Shown here piece by piece: positions 1 through 5,370 of a stretch of 8,647 nt of DNA (the first letter of the stretch is position 1; every line of letters starts with the position of its first letter). The DNA is taken from the NCBI GenBank assembly GCA_035505995.1, contig DATJQF010000203.1, forward strand, positions 1-8,647, read 5' to 3'. A model generated the notes under the pieces. It was not told where the DNA came from. It worked only from the letters and a program-made list of their open reading frames with translations, and did no database searches. A program made the translations under genes and the position numbers. This stretch comes from DATJQF01 sp035505995. GTDB lineage: Bacteria > Bacteroidota > Bacteroidia > Bacteroidales > FEN-979.

Positions 1-40
1 AAAAATAGTGATATTTAAGCGATTTATTAAAATTAATTAA

Positions 41-48
41 TAATTTTG
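41..48 (+). promoter_or_regulatory. Predicted Bacteroidota-type promoter -7 element
   Basis: The sequence TAATTTTG matches the Bacteroidota sigma-ABfr -7 consensus TAnnTTTG exactly. It lies 39 bases before the ATG at 88, in an AT-rich stretch, which would give a leader of about 30 bases. A clear -33 TTTG was not found. The TTG at 46-48 falls inside this motif, which argues against TTG as the start of the next gene. This is a motif match, not a mapped start site. Confidence 0.45.
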
Positions 49-87
49 CCGGGATTTAAATTCCAGTCAAAATTCAAAAAATCAATT

Positions 88-303
88 ATGAAAAAGAACA
101 TGGGACTCGCCGATAAAATCATCAGACTGCTGGTAGCGGTCGTCTTTATCGCGCTTTATTTTACAAAAGTAATCACCGGAGCCTGGGGGATCGTAATGCT
201 GGTCATTGCCGGGATATTCATTGTCACCAGTCTCGTCAGCATCTGCCCCTTGTATTCAATCTTTAATATGAGCACCCTGAAGAAGAAGGCAGTTGATTCA
301 TGA
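88..303 (+). CDS. DUF2892 (YgaP-like transmembrane) small membrane protein
   Basis: This is a 71-residue inner-membrane protein. It starts MKKNMGLADKIIR, the usual opening of DUF2892 proteins, followed by two hydrophobic segments (about residues 12-28 and 32-51) with a GAWGI turn between them and a CPLY motif at 53-56 near the end. An upstream in-frame TTG at 46 would add 14 residues, but it overlaps a predicted promoter, and the ATG at 88 gives the family-typical N-terminus. In other bacteria the domain occurs alone or fused to rhodanese domains. Its biochemical role is unknown, though the conserved Cys-Pro near the second helix suggests sulfur or metal chemistry. It seems to be a single-gene unit, with a promoter before it and a terminator after it. 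Family assignment is by pattern recognition. Confidence 0.85.
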   Translation: MKKNMGLADKIIRLLVAVVFIALYFTKVITGAWGIVMLVIAGIFIVTSLVSICPLYSIFNMSTLKKKAVDS

Positions 304-323
304 TCTTTGCTGATGTTGGTCTG

Positions 324-363
324 CAGGCGGGGTGAGTCTATCATTCCGCCTGTTTTATTATTT
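324..363 (+). terminator. Rho-independent terminator after the DUF2892 gene
   Basis: A 12-bp stem pairs 324-335 with 341-352 (CAGGCGGGGTGA against TCATTCCGCCTG, with two G-U pairs). It has a 5-base loop and is followed by a T-rich tract (TTTTATTATTT). It starts 20 bases after the stop codon of the small membrane protein and separates it from the next gene. Confidence 0.8.
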
Positions 364-377
364 GGTTTTCCAAACCA
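363..377. promoter_or_regulatory. Short inverted repeat in the gap before the secreted protein gene
   Basis: TGGTTT and AAACCA are perfect inverted 6-mers separated by TCC, just after the terminator T-tract and 79 bases before the next start codon. It could be a small operator-like site or a chance repeat. No clear promoter consensus was recognised in 364-455, so how the secreted-protein gene is transcribed is unresolved. Confidence 0.2.
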
Positions 378-455
378 GGATCGGGACCGCAAGTTTTCGC
401 CGGGTTGCACGTCTAAATGGCATAATGAGAATGTTAAACCCAAAAAAGTAATGAA

Positions 456-809
456 ATGAAAACACTGAAAAGCTTTGCTCTGCTGGCTATCCTCGGGTTA
501 GCTCTTACGGTTCCATCCATGGCACAGAACCCTGTTAATTCTTCCGCACGCAACTCCTCCAATGCTTCTCGCAATTATGTCGATAAGAATGGTAATGGAA
601 TTTGCGACAATTTCGAAAATGGACTTCGGGGCGGAAGGTCGTCAAATTTTGTGGATAAGAATGGCGATGGCATCTGTGATCATCGTCAATATGGCGGAGT
701 TGCTCCGGGAATGAAAGGCTGTTGCGGAAACGGTTATCAGCGTCACTATGGGAGAGGAAAAGGGTACGCGTGCGGGCTGGGTTATCAGCACCGGCAGGGC
801 AGGCGGTAA
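456..809 (+). CDS. Secreted protein with two DxNxDGxxD calcium-loop-like repeats
   Basis: This 117-residue protein is predicted to be exported. It has a signal peptide (MKTLKSFALLAILGLALTVPSMAQ) with likely cleavage after Ala-Gln near residue 24. The mature part has two near-identical units, DKNGNGICD (43-51) and DKNGDGICD (67-75), 24 residues apart. They resemble the Asp/Asn-rich loops of EF-hand, dockerin and thrombospondin type 3 repeats, and each carries one Cys (C50, C74). The tail (about 82-117) is rich in Gly, Cys, His, Tyr and Arg, which suits metal binding. The ATG at 456 is followed directly by a typical signal sequence; an ATG at 451 is out of frame. The gene lies 76 bases before an ECF sigma factor gene on the same strand, so it may be a target or partner of that system. 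No enzymatic function is apparent. Calcium or other metal binding is inferred. Confidence 0.75.
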   Translation: MKTLKSFALLAILGLALTVPSMAQNPVNSSARNSSNASRNYVDKNGNGICDNFENGLRGGRSSNFVDKNGDGICDHRQYGGVAPGMKGCCGNGYQRHYGRGKGYACGLGYQHRQGRR

Positions 810-836
810 CCCGGGACTCCGTGCCTATAAATTAAT

Positions 837-844
837 TAACTTTC
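837..844 (+). promoter_or_regulatory. Possible -7-like promoter element before the ECF sigma gene
   Basis: TAACTTTC differs from the Bacteroidota TAnnTTTG consensus only in the last base. It lies 41 bases before the sigma factor ATG, inside an AT-rich patch (829-839, AAATTAATTAA) that also occurs upstream of the promoter of the first gene. It could give the sigma operon its own transcription start separate from the secreted-protein gene. No -33 element is evident. Confidence 0.25.
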
Positions 845-885
845 GATCAATTGTGATCCCGTTTTTCTGACGGTAGATCCTGGGA

Positions 886-1473
886 ATGCAGGAGCAGGAG
901 CTTATCAGCGGACTTATTCAGCGCGACCGGAAAGCTTTCCGTGTTTTCGTGGAGGAGCATCATAAACGTATTATGAAAACCGCCGCCTATTTCGCAGGGA
1001 ATATGACCGATGCAGAGGACATTGCACAGGAAGTGTTCATCGAAATCATCCGGTCGATCGGCAAGTTTCGCCGTACAGCCTCCCTGAACACCTGGGTGTA
1101 CCGGATAACGGTAAACAAGTCACTGGATTACCTTCGAAAACGGAAGCGAAGGGAGCTAGTTCACCGGCTGGAGAGTTTTCTCTCCCCTGAAAAGGGAGAT
1201 CAAACACGGAAGCAGCCGGAGCTTCCCTCCGTTGAACCGGATACTTCCGGGAAGGAAAGACAAAAAATCCTGGATGCAGCCATAGCTTCTCTTTCCACCA
1301 ACCAGAGGATTGCCTTCATCCTGAGTAAATACGAGGATCTGCCGTATAAAGAAATAGCCGGGATCATGGGGATGTCGGTTCCCTCGGTAGAATCACTGAT
1401 CCACCGCGCAAAAATGAACCTCCAGAAAAAACTGGCTTCACACTTTACCGAATATCTGATAAAAAGAAAATAA
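886..1473 (+). CDS. ECF-family (sigma-70 type) RNA polymerase sigma factor
   Basis: This is a 195-residue alternative sigma factor. Region 2 (about residues 20-88) has the typical DAEDIAQEVFIEI segment at 42-54 and FRRTASLNTWVYRITVNKSLDYLRKRKR at 61-88, which bind core polymerase and the -10 element. Region 4 (about 128-183) has a helix-turn-helix, LSTNQRIAFILSKYEDLPYKEIAGIMGMSVPSVESLIHRAK, that reads the -35 element. The linker between them (about 95-125) is long, charged and proline-containing. The length fits group IV (ECF) factors. The next gene starts one base after the stop and encodes a membrane zinc-finger anti-sigma, so this factor is probably held at the membrane until a periplasmic signal releases it. 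The ATG at 886 is preceded by only a weak GGGA. The specific stimulus cannot be read from the sequence. Confidence 0.95.
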   Translation: MQEQELISGLIQRDRKAFRVFVEEHHKRIMKTAAYFAGNMTDAEDIAQEVFIEIIRSIGKFRRTASLNTWVYRITVNKSLDYLRKRKRRELVHRLESFLSPEKGDQTRKQPELPSVEPDTSGKERQKILDAAIASLSTNQRIAFILSKYEDLPYKEIAGIMGMSVPSVESLIHRAKMNLQKKLASHFTEYLIKRK

Positions 1474-1474
1474 A

Positions 1475-1924
1475 ATGGACTGCGCTTTCATTTACGAACA
1501 TATCTTCGACGAGCAGGAAAACAAGCTCTCACCGGCCGACCGGGAAAAATTCCGGGAACATCTGAGTTCCTGCCCGGAATGTGCAGGTGTGTACCTGGAG
1601 ATCCGATCGGTCCTGGAGATCATCGACCTGAACAAGCAGAAATTTCCCGGCCCCTTTGCTTCCACCCGGATCCTGCAAAAGGTTGAATCAGCCTTTAATC
1701 CCGGGTCTCAGGCACCTCTTTTCCTGTCAGGTCGTTTTTTACAACCCATCGCCCTGACACTGGTGCTGTTTTTCGGTTTGCTTGCCGGGTTTATCCTTGG
1801 GAAATGGGGTCAGCAGAAATCCACGGTAAGCTCTCAACAGGAGAAGGAAATGCAGATGCTGCGGTCGGAACTCCGGATACCTGATCTTACCCGGGAGGAA
1901 TTGATTTTAAATAATGGTAAATGA
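1475..1924 (+). CDS. Membrane anti-sigma factor with zf-HC2 zinc-finger domain
   Basis: This 149-residue protein is the likely partner of the preceding sigma factor. The N-terminal cytoplasmic domain carries the zinc-binding anti-sigma motif H-x3-C-x2-C (H29, C33, C36, in HLSSCPEC). One transmembrane segment follows at about 90-109 (PIALTLVLFFGLLAGFILGK), then a short periplasmic tail of about 40 residues with a charged, coiled-coil-like stretch (QQEKEMQMLRSELRIPDLTREEL). Its ATG follows the sigma stop codon by one base, so the two are probably translationally coupled. The short periplasmic tail is the natural contact site for the sensor-like protein encoded next. Families of this kind sequester sigma and release it after proteolysis or a conformational change; which one applies here is not visible. 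Confidence 0.9.
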   Translation: MDCAFIYEHIFDEQENKLSPADREKFREHLSSCPECAGVYLEIRSVLEIIDLNKQKFPGPFASTRILQKVESAFNPGSQAPLFLSGRFLQPIALTLVLFFGLLAGFILGKWGQQKSTVSSQQEKEMQMLRSELRIPDLTREELILNNGK

Positions 1925-1941
1925 CTTAAATTGTAACGGTC

Positions 1942-2463
1942 ATGAACTACTTCAGTAAAAACAAGCTGGTTTTCTGGTCGCTGATCTTTCTGGTGATCCT
2001 TAACCTCTCCGTCCTGGCCACTTACTTACTATCTTTCTATTCCAGACCGGGAACGCCGGCCAATGTCCAGCCGGAACAACCCCAAATGGCGTTCCGGCAG
2101 GCATTATCACTCAGCCCCGAACAGGAATCAAAAGTCAGCGTCATCCTGAAGAATTACCACCAGGAGACCGGACCGCTTCTGTCGGGGATCCGGGATTATC
2201 GCATTGAGTTGCTGGAGGAGTTGGAGCAGGATAACCCGGACACCGGGGTTCTGAACCGGTGTACCAACGGTATTTCCCTGCTGCAGGAGCAAATTCAAAA
2301 AGCCTCAGTACGGCAATATCTCGAAATCAAGGCCCTCTGCAGTCCCTCCCAGTATCAAAAACTGTCTTCACTGTATTTTGAATTATACGGCTTTCAAAAC
2401 CAGGGAAAGGGCAAAGGGATGATGCACCGTTACCGCAAGGGACCTATGAAAAATGGGCAATAA
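1942..2463 (+). CDS. Membrane-anchored CpxP/Spy/CnrX-like periplasmic sensor
   Basis: This 173-residue protein has one N-terminal membrane anchor (about residues 9-31) and an otherwise helical periplasmic domain. Two LTxxQ-like segments stand out: LSLSPEQ (55-61) and LCSPSQYQKL (132-141). With the long amphipathic helices between them they are characteristic of the CpxP/Spy/ZraP and Metal_resist (CnrX) superfamily. The C-terminal tail (about 153-173) is Gly/Lys/Met/His-rich (GKGMMHRYRKGPM), which would suit copper or other metal binding. It lies 17 bases after the anti-sigma gene and ends in tandem stops (TAA, TGA) before a terminator. In CnrYXH-type systems such a protein senses metal and controls the anti-sigma. 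That role is inferred from gene order; a Spy-like chaperone role is the main alternative. Confidence 0.8.
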   Translation: MNYFSKNKLVFWSLIFLVILNLSVLATYLLSFYSRPGTPANVQPEQPQMAFRQALSLSPEQESKVSVILKNYHQETGPLLSGIRDYRIELLEELEQDNPDTGVLNRCTNGISLLQEQIQKASVRQYLEIKALCSPSQYQKLSSLYFELYGFQNQGKGKGMMHRYRKGPMKNGQ

Positions 2464-2501
2464 TGAATGTTTGCCTACGGATGTTTTCTTTATATAATTT
2501 G

Positions 2502-2537
2502 AAAAAAAAAGCGGGATCAGTTCGATCCCACTTTTTT
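2502..2537. terminator. Bidirectional rho-independent terminator between convergent genes
   Basis: GGGATC (2513-2518) pairs with GATCCC (2524-2529) around the loop AGTTC. After one mismatch the stem is extended by A-run/T-run pairing (2505-2511 with 2531-2537). A run of nine A on the left and six T on the right supplies a U-tract in both directions. It sits between the + strand sigma operon and the - strand DUF5684 gene and can end both. Confidence 0.85.
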
Positions 2538-2546
2538 AATCTGCGA

Positions 2547-2927
2547 TTAAACAGTCGGCGGAGGCGGAGGGGTGCCGGCCGGTAGTACAGGAGGTCCGCC
2601 CGGGCCCAGGTATTTTGAATCTTCGAAAGCCAGAATAGGCAGGAAGATAATCCCGAGTAAAATCAACCCAACGGTAAATCCGGCACCATGGCCGAACGAG
2701 AGCGATAGGTTGTGATAAACGATGATCAGGATTACGATGTTGACAATGGGGATCAGCATGAGCAGCAACCACCACCAGGGTTTTCCAACGATCTCCAGGA
2801 GAACGATGATGTTGTAGATCGGGATGATGGCTGCCCATCCGGGTTTCCCTGCCTTTGTAAAGACGATCCAGCAGGATGCGATCGTCAAGGCAAAGATGAG
2901 AATGTAAAGTACGATCAATACTCCCAT
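2547..2927 (-). CDS. DUF5684-like small multi-spanning membrane protein
   Basis: This is a 126-residue integral membrane protein. It has an N-terminal hydrophobic segment (about residues 2-23), then the recognisable stretch GKPGWAAIIPIYNIIVLLEIVGKPWWW (27-53), a second segment rich in Ile/Leu/Val (about 54-70), and a third ending FLPILAFEDSKY. This layout is typical of DUF5684, found as short proteins or fused to signal peptidase-like domains; no molecular function is established. The C-terminal tail is unusually rich in Pro and Gly and ends in a run of five prolines. The start is ATG at 2927, after an A-rich leader typical of Bacteroidota. It is on the same strand as the Mo-cofactor block but about 230 bases away across a repeat-filled gap, so it is probably a separate transcript. 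Confidence 0.8.
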   Translation of the reverse strand: MGVLIVLYILIFALTIASCWIVFTKAGKPGWAAIIPIYNIIVLLEIVGKPWWWLLLMLIPIVNIVILIIVYHNLSLSFGHGAGFTVGLILLGIIFLPILAFEDSKYLGPGGPPVLPAGTPPPPPTV

Positions 2928-3013
2928 GTTTTTTGTTGTTTAATTTTCCTACTCTTCAGGCTTTTCGGTTCGCCCCGTTTTTTATTGTGGTCTCTGGCTC
3001 CACAAAAGGATTA

Positions 3014-3118
3014 ATGATCTAAGATTTTTGATGGTTGATGGTATTGACGATCCACGATTTACGATTGAATCCGGCGACCTGCCTCTTGCTTCCTGTATCC
3101 CGTATCCCGGATCACGTA
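3014..3118. repeat. Degenerate heptanucleotide tandem array in the intergenic gap
   Basis: Cut into consecutive 7-base units from 3014, this stretch reads as about 15 related heptamers. Examples are ATGATCT, AAGATTT, TTGATGG, TTGATGG, then GATCCAC, GATTTAC, GATTGAA, and later TCCTGTA, TCCCGTA, TCCCGGA, TCACGTA. The most regular parts are the exact TTGATGG pair (3028-3041), the three ACGATnn units (3047-3067) and the GTATCCC pair (3095-3108). It fills most of the gap between the DUF5684 gene and the end of the MOSC-MogA gene. No gene is apparent in it. Confidence 0.6.
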
Positions 3119-3132
3119 TATAGCCCGCCGGG

Positions 3133-3158
3133 TAAAAATATTAAATAATTCTTAATAT
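3133..3158 (-). terminator. Weak AT-rich hairpin with U-tract at the end of the Mo-cofactor operon
   Basis: On the - strand, ATATTAA and TTAATAT (3152-3158 and 3138-3144) form a perfect 7-bp stem around a 7-base loop, followed by a short run of T. The stem overlaps the last gene's TGA stop at 3158-3160. All its pairs are A-T, so it would be a weak intrinsic terminator at best. It is the only hairpin with a T-tract just after the operon. Confidence 0.35.
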
Positions 3159-4099
3159 CAATGCATATCCAGCGCGTGGATCATGAGAACGCTGTGGATC
3201 AATGTCTTAAAAATCTCGGGAAGGTATTCGTTGATGGCTTTCACACTGCCGGGCAGGGCGTACAGGAGGGTCTTGCCGGCGATGCCTGCCAGGCTGCGGC
3301 TCAGCAGGGCGGAGGGATGCTCTGCTCCGAATTTCACCCGGATCATTTCCATGATGCCCGGGATTTCCTTATCCAGCAAAGGCTTTATCACCTCCGGCGT
3401 GATATCGCGCGGACCGATCCCGGTTCCGCCGGTGGTGAAGAGGATGTCAACCTGGTCATGAATGGCATTCACCAGCAAATCTTTCAGAAGGCCGGCATCG
3501 TCAGGAATAAGGGTGGAGAGGATGGAGGATGGAAGATGGAGCGTGGAAAAGAATTCTTCGGTCAGCTCCCGGATGCGGGGGCCGCTTTTGTCTTCGTATT
3601 CTCCCCGCGAGGCGCGGTCGCTCAACGTGATGATACGGAGCCGGTAGGTTTTCGGATGATAAGCGAGCCGGTCGCCGGGCTTCAGGATGCCGGGCGCCAC
3701 CACCCTGCAAAAGACCCCTTCTTTCGGCATCACGCAGTTGCCTACCTCTTTAAAGATCGCACAGGTGCTGCCATGGCAGCTTTTCCCGATCTGCGTCACT
3801 TCGAGGACAAGCTCGCCGGCGGTGAAACGGTCGAGCGGGTGCACTTCCCACAATGACATCCCGGTGGTGGTGATATTCTCGGCAAACTCTCCCGGCCGGA
3901 TCTTGCGGCCCGCTTCCTTTTCCGTTCTTTCGATGCTCTCGGTACCCAGCAGGCTCACCTGCCGGTTCCAGGGTCCGGCATGGGCGTCGCCTTCGACTCC
4001 CTGGGAATTAAGGATAATTTTTCCTACCGGGGTTTTAATAGTTCCTTTCTTCTCGGAGATATTGACCGACCTGACGGTGAGTATGGGGTCCGGGCTCAT
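3158..4099 (-). CDS. MOSC domain fused to MogA/MoaB-type molybdopterin adenylyltransferase
   Basis: This is a 313-residue two-domain protein. Residues about 1-148 are a MOSC domain, with GVEGDAHAGPWNRQVSLL at 34-51, RPGEFAENITTTG at 68-80, and several Cys including C108 and C113 in GKSCHGSTC. MOSC domains bind molybdenum cofactor and transfer sulfur or metal ligands. Residues about 152-313 are a MogA-type domain, with TLSDRASRGEYEDKSG at 158-173, TTGGTGIGPRDITPE at 222-236 and ALPGSVKA at 281-288, the fold that adenylylates molybdopterin before metal insertion. The SDRAS and IPDD segments resemble Mog more than MoaB. The gene is last in the block, 12 bases after moaC. A 7-bp tandem repeat lies inside the coding sequence (residues about 184-193) without breaking the frame. 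The fusion is intact, with no sign of frameshift; what the MOSC half does is inferred. Confidence 0.9.
   Translation of the reverse strand: MSPDPILTVRSVNISEKKGTIKTPVGKIILNSQGVEGDAHAGPWNRQVSLLGTESIERTEKEAGRKIRPGEFAENITTTGMSLWEVHPLDRFTAGELVLEVTQIGKSCHGSTCAIFKEVGNCVMPKEGVFCRVVAPGILKPGDRLAYHPKTYRLRIITLSDRASRGEYEDKSGPRIRELTEEFFSTLHLPSSILSTLIPDDAGLLKDLLVNAIHDQVDILFTTGGTGIGPRDITPEVIKPLLDKEIPGIMEMIRVKFGAEHPSALLSRSLAGIAGKTLLYALPGSVKAINEYLPEIFKTLIHSVLMIHALDMH
3521..3548. repeat. In-gene heptamer array within the MogA domain coding sequence
   Basis: Four consecutive 7-base units read on the + strand: GATGGAG, GATGGAA, GATGGAG, CGTGGAA. They lie on the antisense side of the MOSC-MogA gene and encode part of a Ser/Leu/Pro-rich segment at residues about 184-193, between the helix after the SDRAS motif and the IPDD motif. 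The array totals 28 bases; the reading frame through it is intact. Confidence 0.65.
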
Positions 4100-4111
4100 G
4101 GAGATGTTGGA

Positions 4112-4558
4112 TTATTGCTTGGTCTTTGAGATTAACCGGATCCGGTCGATCACCATGGCCTTGTCGACCGCCTTGCACATATCGTAAACGGTCAGCAGGG
4201 CGACGGAGACTGCCGTCAATGCTTCCATTTCAACCCCGGTCTTGCCCGTGAAGGTCGCTTCGGAAATGACCTTAACGCCGGTGCGGTCGACAGCTGCCGT
4301 CACGGAGATATGCGACAGGGGCAGCGGGTGGCAGAGGGGGATCAACCCGGAGGTTTGCTTGCCTCCCTGGATCCCGGCGATCTCGGCAACCGTCAGCACG
4401 TCGCCTTTTTTCATTTTGTTCTCTTTCACCAGCCGGATCGCTTCCTTCCCCAGGGTGATGTGTCCTTCGGCTTTGGCCTTCCGAAACTGATCGGGTTTCG
4501 GGGAAACATCGACCATCTTTGCTTTGCCGGCTTTATTGACATGCGAGAGCTTGTTCAT
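4112..4558 (-). CDS. moaC: Cyclic pyranopterin monophosphate synthase MoaC
   Basis: This 148-residue cytoplasmic enzyme converts the MoaA product (3',8-cyclo-7,8-dihydro-GTP) to cyclic pyranopterin monophosphate, completing the first stage of molybdenum cofactor synthesis. The sequence follows the family closely: MVDVSPKP (15-22), KGDVLTVAEIAGIQGGKQT (51-69), LIPLCHPLPLS (72-82) and the signature TGKTGVEMEALTAVSVALLTVYDMCKAVDK (104-133), which includes the catalytic Asp and Lys region (D126, K129). It is slightly shorter than E. coli MoaC because of a shorter C-terminal tail. It starts 11 bases after the moaA stop, so it is probably co-transcribed and coupled with its substrate-producing partner. 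Confidence 0.97.
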   Translation of the reverse strand: MNKLSHVNKAGKAKMVDVSPKPDQFRKAKAEGHITLGKEAIRLVKENKMKKGDVLTVAEIAGIQGGKQTSGLIPLCHPLPLSHISVTAAVDRTGVKVISEATFTGKTGVEMEALTAVSVALLTVYDMCKAVDKAMVIDRIRLISKTKQ

Positions 4559-4569
4559 GTAAATGCCCT

Positions 4570-5370
4570 TTATCCTCCAATATTATGAAATAAATCAAAC
4601 CGGTTGGCGGTGCCTTTTTCCGGTTTATGCCGGATGGCCCGGTCCAGGGCTTCTTCTATCCCCAGTTCCTGGATCGAATAGGCGATGTCGTTGAACAGGC
4701 AGGGTTTGATCCATCCGTTGGCAGTCAGCCGGAGCCGGTTGCAGGTGGCGCAGTCGCCGCCCCTTCCGCCTTCCACCACGGTAAAGCATCCGGTTCCCAG
4801 GTCCATCTCATGGATGAAGCGTGCTTCCAGCCCATGTTCCCGGCAGAATTCCTTCACCTCCCGGGCATCCTCTTCCAGGGAGGAGTTTTTGACCACGCAA
4901 TTAATTTTTACCGGCCGGAGCCCTGCTTTTTTCGCTGCCCCGATCCCCCGGAACACTTTTTCGAGGTTCCCGCCCCGGGTGATGGCGCAATAATGGTCGG
5001 GGTTGACGGTATCCAGGCTGATATTGATCCGGTGCAGCCCTGCCTCCGCCAGGCTCCCGGCGAATTCTTCCAGCAGGATCCCGTTCGTGGTGAGACCGAA
5101 ATCTTCGATCCCTTTGATCCGGGAAATCATGCGGACGAGGGAGGTGATCCCTTTCCTGACGAGAGGTTCGCCGCCGGTCAGCCGGATCTTTCGGATGCCT
5201 TTTTTCACGGCCGCCTCCACCACTTCGGTGATCTCCTCGTAGGAAAGAATATCCTTATGGTCCAGCAAACGGATCCCTTCTTCCGGCATGCAATAGCGGC
5301 AGCGGAGGTTGCACCGGTCGGTGACCGACACGCGCAGATAATCTATCGTCCTGTTAAACCGGTCGAACAT
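4570..5370 (-). CDS. moaA: Compact GTP 3',8-cyclase MoaA (radical SAM)
   Basis: This 266-residue radical SAM enzyme is predicted to cyclise GTP in the first step of molybdenum cofactor synthesis. The N-terminal cluster motif C-x3-C-x2-C is C20, C24, C27 (CNLRCRYC), and the SAM-binding GGEP is at 66-69. A second cluster motif, C-x2-C-x13-C (C207, C210, C224), contains the CNRLRL arginines that contact GTP in known MoaA. The chain ends in the conserved Gly-Gly. It is clearly shorter than the usual 320-340 residues. The loss is internal: only about 17 residues separate RFIHEMD (184-190) from the second cluster, where typical MoaA has about 65. The gene overlaps the end of moeA by 17 bases and moaC follows after 11 bases, which supports a cofactor role. 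A different radical SAM reaction is possible but less likely. Confidence 0.9.
   Translation of the reverse strand: MFDRFNRTIDYLRVSVTDRCNLRCRYCMPEEGIRLLDHKDILSYEEITEVVEAAVKKGIRKIRLTGGEPLVRKGITSLVRMISRIKGIEDFGLTTNGILLEEFAGSLAEAGLHRINISLDTVNPDHYCAITRGGNLEKVFRGIGAAKKAGLRPVKINCVVKNSSLEEDAREVKEFCREHGLEARFIHEMDLGTGCFTVVEGGRGGDCATCNRLRLTANGWIKPCLFNDIAYSIQELGIEEALDRAIRHKPEKGTANRFDLFHNIGG

Noticed and set aside
46..87. A longer DUF2892 protein starting at TTG 46
   Set aside because: The TTG is inside a promoter-like TAATTTTG, and the extra 14 residues are absent from the usual family N-terminus MKKNMG.
2928..3013. A small unlisted gene in the gap upstream of the DUF5684 gene
   Set aside because: No open frame with a start, ribosome-binding site and recognisable sequence was found on either strand; the gap looks like leader plus repeat DNA.
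3161..3856. A 231-residue open frame on the + strand opposite the MOSC-MogA gene
   Set aside because: The - strand frame carries both domain signatures in order. The + strand frame has none.
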